Source: Streptomyces anulatus (GTDB taxonomy: Bacteria; Actinomycetota; Actinomycetes; Streptomycetales; Streptomycetaceae). From it: a stretch of 23,238 nucleotides of DNA. The stretch's first letter is position 1, and every line of letters starts with the position of its first letter. The stretch lies in contig NZ_JOEZ01000056.1 in assembly GCF_000721175.1 (NCBI RefSeq), forward strand, positions 1-23,238. Reading direction: 5' to 3'. The notes beneath the pieces were generated by a model. It saw only the letters and a list, made by a program, of their open reading frames with translations, searched no databases and was not told the DNA's origin. This document shows, one piece after another, positions 7,316-13,993 of the stretch. Position numbers and translations under genes: made by a program.

Positions 7316-7828
7316 TCACGACTCCCCAGAGTCATCGGGTTCTTCCTTGCCCTGGGTCAGGATCCGGCCTCCGACGAAGACCACAGCCAGAGCCAGCCCG
7401 GAACCGACACCGACCATGACCTTCTTCAGTAGACCGTCCACGTGGCGCTTGTGCTCAGAGTCCTTCTGAGAAGCAAGTCTTGCCGTTTCCTGGATGAGTT
7501 CGAGGAGGTGCTTCCTCTGTTCCCAGGTCAGGTCGCCTCTGTGGAGTTCTCGCTCGAAGATCACCCGGTTCTCCCGGAGGGCCTGGTAGACCTGATCCAG
7601 GCTATGCCTGCCGTCCGCGAGAGTGGCCTCGTGGGCCTTCTCGATGGCTCCGAAGGCATCCGTGGCGAACTTCCTGAACTCGGGGAACTGTTCGACGATC
7701 TTCATGGCCACTTCGGTGTCCATGTCAGGCATCATGGCCGCGAACTTGACCGCTTTCTCCTTGGAGAGATGCCTCCAGGTGTCGATCCCGAGCGCGCGCA
7801 TGATCTCGGCTTCGTTCTTGTACTTCAT
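7316..7828 (-). CDS. hypothetical protein with C-terminal membrane anchor
   Basis: Unrecognised protein of 170 residues starting at ATG 7828, with GGAGG nine bases upstream. The body is mostly charged helix (MKYKNEAEIMRALGIDTWRHL... to about residue 140), with one hydrophobic stretch near the end (VMVGVGSGLALAVVFVGG, about 138-155) and a short acidic tail. This is a tail-anchored or single-pass topology with the helical part probably cytoplasmic. It lies 55 bases downstream of the integrase on the same strand, and 177 bases before the CBASS-like nucleotidyltransferase start, which has its own likely promoter. It may be a separate cargo gene or an accessory part of the defence locus; the sequence does not decide. 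No frame damage. Confidence 0.7.
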   Translation of the reverse strand: MKYKNEAEIMRALGIDTWRHLSKEKAVKFAAMMPDMDTEVAMKIVEQFPEFRKFATDAFGAIEKAHEATLADGRHSLDQVYQALRENRVIFERELHRGDLTWEQRKHLLELIQETARLASQKDSEHKRHVDGLLKKVMVGVGSGLALAVVFVGGRILTQGKEEPDDSGES

Positions 7829-7883
7829 GCCGTGGGGCCTCCATCGCTCTCCTTCGCAGCGCGTTCTTCCGCGCTGCGGGCCG

Positions 7884-9650
7884 CTAACTCTGCCCATCGC
7901 CGTACGTGGCGGGATTACGCGCCCGGTCCACAGCCTGTGCGCACGCCTCCCCGTAGGCCGACGAGACCGCGTTCTCGTCCGTGCCCCGCACGTGGGCCTC
8001 GATCTCCTGGCCTGGCCGACGAGAAGTGTGCCAGCGGACTGGCAGGTCCGTGTACAGATCGGGCTCGAAGTCCCAGGCCCATGTTGACCATCGGGCAGGA
8101 CGCCCGACGTTGAGCCGTTCACCTCCCGTCAGGAACACGGCATGAGCGTGGTGCACCATTCGGCGGTCGGGAACCTCATGGCGGATGAGCTGGGCTCCAC
8201 CCCCCGCCTCGGCCTCCCAGTGTTCCCGCCCCATCTCCTCGACCTGTGCCGCCTGGCCTGGCCGGTCCTCGCTCCACTGGGCAATCACTTGCTCCGCGTG
8301 CTCGCGGGCGGCGAAGGCCAGGCGTCGGCCGCCAAGGTCAGCGAGGTAGACAGCTGAGTCGACCGAGGCAGGGCCGGAGCGCACGGCGGCACGGGAGCCA
8401 ACCTCCTCCGCGGCGTCCGCAGGCACGGCCCAGAGCAGGGCTCCGATCTTGGCAGCAGTCTGCTGCAGGACGGGGCCGGTCATGTGCTGGTAGCGGCGGC
8501 GCATCCGTGCGGACTTGCCGGGCTCCCAGCCCATGATGCTGTCGACGACGGCGTCGGAGATCCCGAGGATGAGCAGGACCGTGGCCGCCGTGTGGCGGGC
8601 GTCGTGAAGACGGCCGTCGCGAACCCCCGCAGCCTTCAGCAGGTCCTTCCACCGGTGGAAGTCGGTGTTCGGGTTCAGGGGTTCGCCGACCGGCGAGGTG
8701 AAGACGTACTCCTTCTCCGTCCAGAGGTCACGGGCGAGAGCGCGCTCTCGGCCCTGCTCCTCCTTGTGCCGGCGGAGCAGGGTCATCAGCTCGTCAGGAA
8801 CGCCGATTGGCCGCTGCCCGGCCCGTGACTTCACGTTCTTGGTCTCGCGCCGGACGTTGATCTTCTGCGGGCAGAAGCCGGGCTTGCGCCCGCAGCGGTT
8901 GCCGCAGCCGTGCTCGTAGCGGGGCCGCAGGCGGCCTCGTCGGACGCGGATGACTCCGAGTTCGAAGTCGACGTCGGTCCATTGCATGCCGAGGACCTCT
9001 CCCTGGCGGAGGCCGAGAGCCAGGGCGATGACCCAGCGGGCCGCATTGCGGTGCTTTCCCGCCTCCGCCAAGAGGCGCTGGACCTCCTCGACCGAGTACG
9101 GCTCGACTTCGTCCTCTTCGAGGCGTGGCGCCTTCGCGATCGTGGCTGGGTTGCGGGTGAGGTGGCCACGGCGCACGGCCTCGTTGAGGGCGGTACGGAT
9201 GGTGCGGTGTGCCTGGTGGGCGGTGCCTGGGGCGCTGCCGGTCTCCTGCATCTTCTTGTAGAAGCGCTCCAGGTGTTCCGGCTCCAACTTCTCCAGGCGG
9301 TGGGCACCCAGGCCGGGGATGAGGTGATGATTCACCGCGACGCGGTAGCCGTCGATAGTGTTCTCGGAGACGTTCGGCGCGGCAATGTTTTCGACCCAGT
9401 GGGTAAGCCAGGTCTCCAGCGTCCAGCTCTGTCCGGCCTTGCGAACCGAACCCTTGTCTCGTTGCCGCTCCAGCTCCCGTACGACTTTGGTGACCTCGGC
9501 TCGGGTCTTGCGGCTGACGTGACGGCGGTCGGGCTTGCCGTCGTCCTTTACGCCGACGGTGACACGGCCGTGCCAGCGACCGTCCTTGCCCAGATAGATG
9601 CTGGAGGCTCCGTTGGGCTGACGACTATTCGCCGTCGCGCCCCGCGTCAT
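7884..9650 (-). CDS. int: tyrosine site-specific integrase with long C-terminal extension
   Basis: Catalyses att-site recombination of the element. Residues 1-70 resemble the AP2-like arm-binding domain, 75-170 the SAM-like core-binding domain (WLTHWVENIAAPNVSENTIDG), and 180-400 the catalytic domain with R215 (ALGLRQGE), H349 and R352 (LHDARHT), W375 and nucleophile Y387 (RRRYQHM). A cysteine-rich insert (CGNRCGRKPGFC, 249-260) is usual in Streptomyces integrases. Relatives normally end near residue 410, after the motif KIGALLWA; this protein continues to 588. The extension reads like real protein (VYLADLGGRRLAFAAREHA, WSTWAWDFEPDLYTDLPVRW) of unknown family, suggesting fusion with a downstream gene. 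The start ATG at 9650 overlaps the excisionase stop as ATGA, so the two genes are translationally coupled. Confidence 0.93.
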   Translation of the reverse strand: MTRGATANSRQPNGASSIYLGKDGRWHGRVTVGVKDDGKPDRRHVSRKTRAEVTKVVRELERQRDKGSVRKAGQSWTLETWLTHWVENIAAPNVSENTIDGYRVAVNHHLIPGLGAHRLEKLEPEHLERFYKKMQETGSAPGTAHQAHRTIRTALNEAVRRGHLTRNPATIAKAPRLEEDEVEPYSVEEVQRLLAEAGKHRNAARWVIALALGLRQGEVLGMQWTDVDFELGVIRVRRGRLRPRYEHGCGNRCGRKPGFCPQKINVRRETKNVKSRAGQRPIGVPDELMTLLRRHKEEQGRERALARDLWTEKEYVFTSPVGEPLNPNTDFHRWKDLLKAAGVRDGRLHDARHTAATVLLILGISDAVVDSIMGWEPGKSARMRRRYQHMTGPVLQQTAAKIGALLWAVPADAAEEVGSRAAVRSGPASVDSAVYLADLGGRRLAFAAREHAEQVIAQWSEDRPGQAAQVEEMGREHWEAEAGGGAQLIRHEVPDRRMVHHAHAVFLTGGERLNVGRPARWSTWAWDFEPDLYTDLPVRWHTSRRPGQEIEAHVRGTDENAVSSAYGEACAQAVDRARNPATYGDGQS

Positions 9651-9946
9651 GCTGCGGTCCCGAAGTCGCCGGACGTGAGGCGCCGAGCCAGGAAGTCGTT
9701 CACCGCCTCCGCTGGGATGCGGCGCAAGCTGCCGATCTTGACCGAGGAGATTTCGCCGGAGGTGACGTACTCGTACAGCTTCGTGCGGCCGATGCCGATG
9801 CGTCGCGCGGCTTCAGCGACGGTGAGGGCGACGAGGGTGGTGTCGTCTTGGGCCGGCCGACGTTCGGAGATCAGGTTCCGCAGGTCGTCCTCGGGGACGT
9901 CCAGCAGGTCGGCTATCAGGGCAAGCGGAAGTTCGTTTCGGTGCAA
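9647..9946 (-). CDS. xis: excisionase / helix-turn-helix DNA-binding protein
   Basis: Protein of 99 residues. The MerR/excisionase-type winged helix is LTVAEAARRIGIGRTKLYEYVTSGEISSVKIGSLRRIPAEAVNDFLARR (about residues 43-91; the key signature is AARRIGIG...LYEYV...IGSLRRIP). It directs the integrase to excision. I chose TTG 9946 because AGGAGAGGA lies seven bases upstream; a TTG at 10003 is also in frame, but that part would be translated through the 50-bp inverted repeat (MTRVAWDSPSR), which looks like regulatory DNA. The gene overlaps int by four bases, as in pSAM2-like elements. Expression probably starts in or near the inverted repeat. Confidence 0.85.
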   Translation of the reverse strand: MHRNELPLALIADLLDVPEDDLRNLISERRPAQDDTTLVALTVAEAARRIGIGRTKLYEYVTSGEISSVKIGSLRRIPAEAVNDFLARRLTSGDFGTAA

Positions 9947-9970
9947 GGGAGGGTCCTCTCCTGGCAAGCC

Positions 9971-10020
9971 ACGGGACGGCGAATCCCAGGCCACGCGGGT
10001 CAATCGTTCAGGGATGGGCG
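9971..10020 (-). repeat. 50-bp perfect inverted repeat, copy 1 (leader of xis-int)
   Basis: The reverse complement of this segment is identical to 10817-10866 over 50 bases and the match stops abruptly on both sides. This copy faces leftwards, ending 24 bases before the xis start; it contains TTGACC, a possible -35 box. Confidence 0.9.
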
Positions 10021-10079
10021 TGAAGAGAAGGAGCGATAGATGGCAAGACCCGCGCTGTTCGTAGCAGCGAGGGAGCCGG

Positions 10080-10625
10080 TTAGCTCTGTTCGGGTGGCGT
10101 GTCCATTCGCTCGCCGAGGAAGCTGCGGAGCCGCGTCGGGGCTCCGCGGTGGTGATGGAATTCGCCCTTCGAGGCGATGGTCAACTCGTGGGTCAGTAGC
10201 GCCTTGACCATGTCGTCCTGGTTGGGGTTGGCGTCCGTGTACGCCGCCAGTTCGTCCTGGATCCGGCGCATGTCCTTGCCCAGATCCCGCCATTCCCTCC
10301 ATCTCGCGACGTACTCGCCGACGAGACGTCGGACCAGCGGATTGGCGAGCTGACCGGGCGGGCTGGTCAGCTCGTCGAAGGTCAGATCGAAGACCTTGCA
10401 GAAGCCGAGAGCCTCATCAAGGTTGACCCGGCGGCGAGGCTTCCCGCTCTCGATGCGCCAGATCGCGGACTGGTTGACCGGGTGGCCGGCATCAGCCATC
10501 CGCTCGGCGAGAGTGACCGTGCTCCATCCGCGCGCTTCGCGTTCGAGCTTGATGCGCTCCGCGACGTGCTCCTCGGCTGGAGGCCGGTCCGGCCCCGCGC
10601 GGGAGGCGCCTTCGTCACTGCTCAT
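10080..10625 (-). CDS. XRE-family transcriptional regulator
   Basis: Protein of about 181 residues. The N-terminal helix-turn-helix spans roughly residues 20-80: ERIKLEREARGWSTVTLAERM, then NQSAIWRIESGKPRRRVNLDEALGFCKVF, the classic lambda-repressor/XRE pattern. The C-terminal part is helical and charged (EYVARWREWRDLGKDMRRIQDELAAY) with no recognised domain. AAGGAGG lies seven bases before the ATG at 10625 and four before an in-frame GTG at 10628; ATG has the better spacing. The gene sits alone between two outward-facing copies of a 50-bp repeat, one leading into xis-int and one into the ATPase gene, so it is well placed to repress or switch both halves of the mobile element. Its own promoter is overlapped by a small palindrome. 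Confidence 0.88.
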   Translation of the reverse strand: MSSDEGASRAGPDRPPAEEHVAERIKLEREARGWSTVTLAERMADAGHPVNQSAIWRIESGKPRRRVNLDEALGFCKVFDLTFDELTSPPGQLANPLVRRLVGEYVARWREWRDLGKDMRRIQDELAAYTDANPNQDDMVKALLTHELTIASKGEFHHHRGAPTRLRSFLGERMDTPPEQS

Positions 10626-10675
10626 CACTGCACCTCCTTGCTGGGGCCCGACGGACAGCCGGGTCGATGGTGAAA

Positions 10676-10704
10676 ACTAAACACCATTCCGGAGCCGAAT
10701 GCAA
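10676..10704 (-). promoter_or_regulatory. promoter of the XRE regulator
   Basis: On the minus strand TTGCAT (10704-10699) and TTTAGT (10681-10676) are separated by 17 bases, in an unusually AT-rich pocket just upstream of the gene, with the Shine-Dalgarno about 40 bases further on. Confidence 0.5.
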
Positions 10705-10711
10705 CCGTTGC
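10701..10711. promoter_or_regulatory. possible operator palindrome
   Basis: GCAAC-C-GTTGC, a perfect 5-base inverted repeat around one base, overlaps the -35 box of the XRE gene. This is a plausible autoregulatory site for the XRE protein, untested. Confidence 0.35.
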
Positions 10712-10764
10712 GTTTCCAAAACGTCAGGTACTGTAGACGTCCGCCCTCGAACGGCGGTGAACGC

Positions 10765-10796
10765 AAAAAGCCCCCGACGCTACGAACGTCGGGGGC
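10765..10796 (-). terminator. intrinsic terminator reading leftwards
   Basis: Ten-base perfect stem (GCCCCCGACG / CGTCGGGGGC, loop CTACGAA) followed, on the minus strand, by TTTTT (10769-10765). It faces minus-strand transcription although no gene on that strand ends here. It either insulates the regulator promoter or ends a short transcript from the 10800-10890 region. Confidence 0.7.
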
Positions 10797-10816
10797 CAAG
10801 CACGAACTCTCGTAAC

Positions 10817-10866
10817 CGCCCATCCCTGAACGATTGACCCGCGTGGCCTGGGATTCGCCGTCCCGT
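10817..10866 (+). repeat. 50-bp perfect inverted repeat, copy 2 (leader of the ATPase gene)
   Basis: Same 50 bases as the reverse complement of 9971-10020. This copy faces rightwards and ends 24 bases before the ATPase ATG, the same distance at which copy 1 ends before xis. The equal placement argues for a shared promoter/operator cassette. Confidence 0.9.
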
Positions 10867-10890
10867 ACGGCCCGCAAGTTGAGGAGCTCA

Positions 10891-12020
10891 ATGTCCAGTA
10901 TGGACGAACCCCGGCCGAACGCGCCACACCTCGCGGGAACCGGCCGCCAGCCCACGGCCGGCGACCTCACCGCGGTTCCTCCGCACGACGTCGACGCCGA
11001 AGCCGCCGTGCTGGGGGCCTGCATGCATCAGGCGGCGGTGATCGCGGATGGCGCTTCGTCACCGAGACCGGCACTGACACCGAACCTCTCTGGGGCACTC
11101 GGGAGCAGACGGCCTGGTCGTCGGGAGAGAGCCTGATGATCGTCGGAGCGCCGGGAGTCGGGAAGACCACGCTGGCCCACCAGGTGATCCTCGCTCGTCT
11201 GGGCCTGTCGGACAGCGTCCTGGACATGCCGGTCGCATCGAGCCGGCGGGTGCTTTACCTCGCGCTGGACCGGTACAAGCAGATCGCCCGCGCCATGGCC
11301 CGCAGCGTCGGGCCCGAGCACGAGCAGCGCTTGCGCGACGGGCTCGCCGTCTGGCAGGGCCCCCTGCCCGCCAGTCTGGACAAGGAGCCCGACCTCCTCG
11401 CCGACCTCGCCGCAGCCCACCAGGCCGACACCATCGTGATCGACAGCCTCAAGGACGCGGTGAGCACGCTGGTCGACGACGCCCTCGGCGTCGCCTACAA
11501 CAACGCCCGCCAGCGAGCTATCCGCAATGGCGTCGAGATCATGGAACTCCACCATCAGCGCAAGGCCACCGAGGGCGCTCCACGCGCCCAGAAGCCCACC
11601 CTGGACCGCGTCTACGGCTCCACCTGGATCACCTCCGGCGCGGGCAGCGTTCTCTTCGTCTCCGGGGAGGCCGGCGACCTCGCCGTCACCCTGCACCACC
11701 TCAAAACCCCCACCGGCGAGATCGGCCCCCTACAGGTCATCCACGACCACGAACGCGGCATCTCGACGCTCGACCCCGCCCTCGACCCGGTCGCCATCCT
11801 GCGACAGCGCCCCGACGGCCTGACCGTGCGCGAACTCGCCATGATCCAAAGCGGCCAGAACAACCCCGAGCGCTCGGCCACCGAGAAAGCCAGGCGCACC
11901 CTGGACCGACTCGTCAGGGCCGGACTCGCAGGCAAGGCCGAAGGCACCGCGGGCGGCACCGGAGGCGGCCAGCAAGCCCGCTACCGCGCCTCAGTCCGCC
12001 ATATCGGCGCCGTCTCCTGA
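10891..12020 (+). CDS. RepA/DnaB-type AAA ATPase, apparent frameshift near 11040
   Basis: The ATG at 10891 follows GAGGAG and encodes a DnaB-like N-terminal start, PPHDVDAEAAVLGACMHQAAV, but that frame then fails. One frame over, from about 11043, the sequence continues RFVTETG...PLWGTREQ and ESLMIVGAPGVGKTTLAHQ (Walker A, around 11130-11170). Next come DTIVIDSLKD (Walker B), LHHQRK, and GSTWITSGAGSVLFVSGE...LHHLKTP, typical of RSF1010 RepA-like helicase/AAA_25 proteins, stopping at 12020. The C-terminus carries a winged-helix-like ARRTLDRLVRAGLAGK. Without the shift, translation would have to begin at ATG 11136, inside the first beta strand of the ATPase fold, with no good ribosome binding site. 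The DnaB-N domain also looks internally deleted. The protein probably served element replication; it may now be non-functional. Confidence 0.7.
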
Positions 12021-12042
12021 CCTGATCGCCGAACGCCGGGAC

Positions 12043-12230
12043 CGTACACGAGGGCGTACACGCACCCCTCCCCCGCGCACCGGCCCACGCCTCACCGCAG
12101 GCGTACACGCCAAGAACGAAACCCCAGGTCAGACGATCACGCGATCGTTCACGCCGTACACGCACACCAGCGTTCACGCGTGAGCCCCCCTTTAGAAGGG
12201 GGCTCGCGTGTACGCCCCCTGCGTGAACGC
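12043..12230. repeat. iteron-like cluster, possible replication or transfer origin
   Basis: The 248-base gap between the ATPase and DUF2637 genes holds CGTACACG(C) at 12043, 12055, 12102 and 12155, and CGTTCACGC at 12146 and 12171. Inverted copies lie at 12206-12215 (GCGTGTACGC) and 12221-12230 (GCGTGAACGC). Repeated short motifs beside a replication-type ATPase are typical of plasmid origins or relaxase-associated oriT regions; the function is inferred. Confidence 0.6.
12182..12205. other. hairpin inside the iteron cluster
   Basis: GAGCCCCC / GGGGGCTC stem with an AT-containing loop (CTTTAGAA region), flanked on both sides by the ACGCG-type ends of the repeats. It could be a terminator for the ATPase gene or a structural part of an origin. 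Confidence 0.5.
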
Positions 12231-12267
12231 CGTGATCGCCTCCGCAGAACCACCCCGGAGAACCCGC

Positions 12268-13111
12268 ATGACCACACCCGACACCCCTCATGACACCACC
12301 CGGCAAAGCCACTCGATGCCCCAGGCCGAGCACGTCCAGGACGTGAAGCCACAAGCAACGGCCCAGCATGCCGCCGAGCGGTACGCCCTCGCCGCGGCCG
12401 GAACCGTCATCATCGCCCTCACCGCCGGCGGCTTCTGGCTCTCCTACGCACACCTCGCCCAAGTCGCCGGACAGCATGGCCTGGGAAGCTCCCCGGTCCG
12501 GCAATGGGCCTGGCCCGCGACCCTGGACGCCTTCATCGTCGCGGGCGAACTGCTCATGCTCCGCGCCGGCCTCCGCCGAGTGACCGACTGGTGGGCGGTC
12601 ACCCTGACCGCTACCGGGTCGGTCGGATCCATTGCGCTCAACGTGGCCGGTGTGAGCGGCACGGGCAACGCGAGCGTCGTGCCCTTGCTCGACTACGTGG
12701 TCGCGGCAGTTCCCCCGACCTCAGCCCTGCTGGCCTTCGGCGTGCTGATGCGGCAGATCCACCAACTGGTCGACCGGCCCTTCGACCGCCCTGCACTCAA
12801 TTCCGCCGAGGCACCGGAAACCGCGGGCCACACCATCCGAACGCATCGCCAATCCGCAGGCAACCGACTCCAGCCGAACGCCACCGCCCAGGATTTCGGA
12901 GGGCCGGCCGCGTGGTGGGCGTCCGGTCAGCGCGACGGTCGAGGAACTGGTCGAGATCGGACGGATCGCCGCGGCCGAGCAGCGCAAGCTCACACGGGAC
13001 ATCGTGCAACAGGCCATACGTGCCAAGGGACATACGGTCGGCGGCCAGAGGCTGACCGAAGTCATGGAAGTCCTCCGGTCGGAACCCGGCGTCGGTCGGA
13101 ACGTCGGCTGA
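12268..13111 (+). CDS. DUF2637 (Spd-like) membrane protein, apparent frameshift near 12780-12905
   Basis: The ATG at 12268 has GGAGA eight bases upstream. About four membrane helices follow: RYALAAAGTVIIALTAGGFW, PATLDAFIVAGELLML, WWAVTLTATGSVGSIALNVAG and LLDYVVAAVPPTSALLAFGVLM. The motif GSSPVRQWAWPATLDAF is diagnostic of DUF2637 proteins, which are common on Streptomyces plasmids and integrative elements and are thought to help plasmid spread. The starting frame then runs into basic, compositionally odd sequence to 13284, overlapping mobC. The +1 frame instead encodes GRPRGGRPVSATVEELVEIG and RDIVQQAIRAKGHTVGG, a normal family C-terminus, and stops at 13111. One extra base in 12780-12905 is the simplest explanation; error or true decay cannot be told apart. 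Confidence 0.75.
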
Positions 13112-13258
13112 TCGCCCGCCATCCCGGTGGCCGGAACTCCTACGGCCACCGGGCAAGCGGTCCCCGCCTCTCCGCCGCCGTCACTCATCCACACCCCGCA
13201 GTCGTAGCCGTGGCCTCCGCACGCCACCACCCGGCCCACACCTTCCGGAGAACCATCC

Positions 13259-13993
13259 GTGACCCACGACCCGAACCACACTGACGGCTCCATCGATGAG
13301 CCGCCGACACTGACGAAGTCGCCTACGCTGACAGACCGTTTGCGGCGGGCGTTCGGACGGACGGCTCCTGGCGGAGCCAGTAGTACCCCGAGTCCGACTC
13401 ATGGCCGGTCTTCGGGGTTCTCCGCCCCGGGGGTGGCGGAGACGGCCCAGCGCCAGGGGGCGCCGGACCCGGGAGCTGGGGCCGGGGGCGGCCCCGACCC
13501 GGACACGCTTCACGCCGCCCAGCAAGCGATCCTCCGCCCGACGCCTACTGACGTTCCCGTCGTCGGCGAACCCTCTGTGCAGCGCGTCCAGCCAACGATC
13601 CGCCGGTTCACCGGCGACGCGCGCCTGAAGCGCGTCGGCCCCTTGCGCTTCACCGACGACGAGCGCACCAGCCTGCGCGAGGCCGCAGCCGAGCACGGCT
13701 ACAAGGGCGAATCCGGCTTCGCCGCCGACGTCGTCCTCGCCTTCGTCGACGGCCGCTTCACCGCGAACCTCCCCCTGTCCGAGGACCGCCGCCGCACCCA
13801 CATATTCCGTGCCCAGGTCCTGCGCGCCCTCAACCGCATCGGTAGCAACATCAACCAGATCGCCCGCGCGCTCAACAGCGACCTCACCCCGCCCGACATC
13901 CGCCAGCGCCTCGACGAACTCCACCGCCTACTCACCCTGATCGCCGAGGCCCTGCGTCAGCCCACCGACCCGAGGGAGGAATCGTCAACGTGA
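13259..13993 (+). CDS. mobC: MobC-like relaxosome protein
   Basis: Protein of 244 residues. Residues 1-110 are Pro/Gly/Ser-rich and probably disordered. The C-terminal part holds a ribbon-helix-helix-like DNA-binding segment (LRFTDDERTSLREAAAEHG, about 125-145) and the MobC signature RALNRIGSNINQIARALN (about 190-207). MobC-type proteins bind oriT, help melt it and recruit the relaxase. The GTG at 13259 has GGAGA eight bases upstream. The stop overlaps the relaxase GTG start (GTGA), so the pair is translationally coupled, as in mobilisable plasmids. Confidence 0.85.
   Translation: MTHDPNHTDGSIDEPPTLTKSPTLTDRLRRAFGRTAPGGASSTPSPTHGRSSGFSAPGVAETAQRQGAPDPGAGAGGGPDPDTLHAAQQAILRPTPTDVPVVGEPSVQRVQPTIRRFTGDARLKRVGPLRFTDDERTSLREAAAEHGYKGESGFAADVVLAFVDGRFTANLPLSEDRRRTHIFRAQVLRALNRIGSNINQIARALNSDLTPPDIRQRLDELHRLLTLIAEALRQPTDPREESST

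Noticed and set aside
11040..11046. Programmed -1 frameshift in the ATPase gene
   Set aside because: No X-XXY-YYZ slippery heptamer or following structure is apparent, and the DnaB-N domain seems deleted, which favours decay.
12208..12267. In-frame GTG 60 bases upstream as the DUF2637 start
   Set aside because: The ATG at 12268 has the ribosome binding site; the upstream part overlaps the iteron-like repeats.
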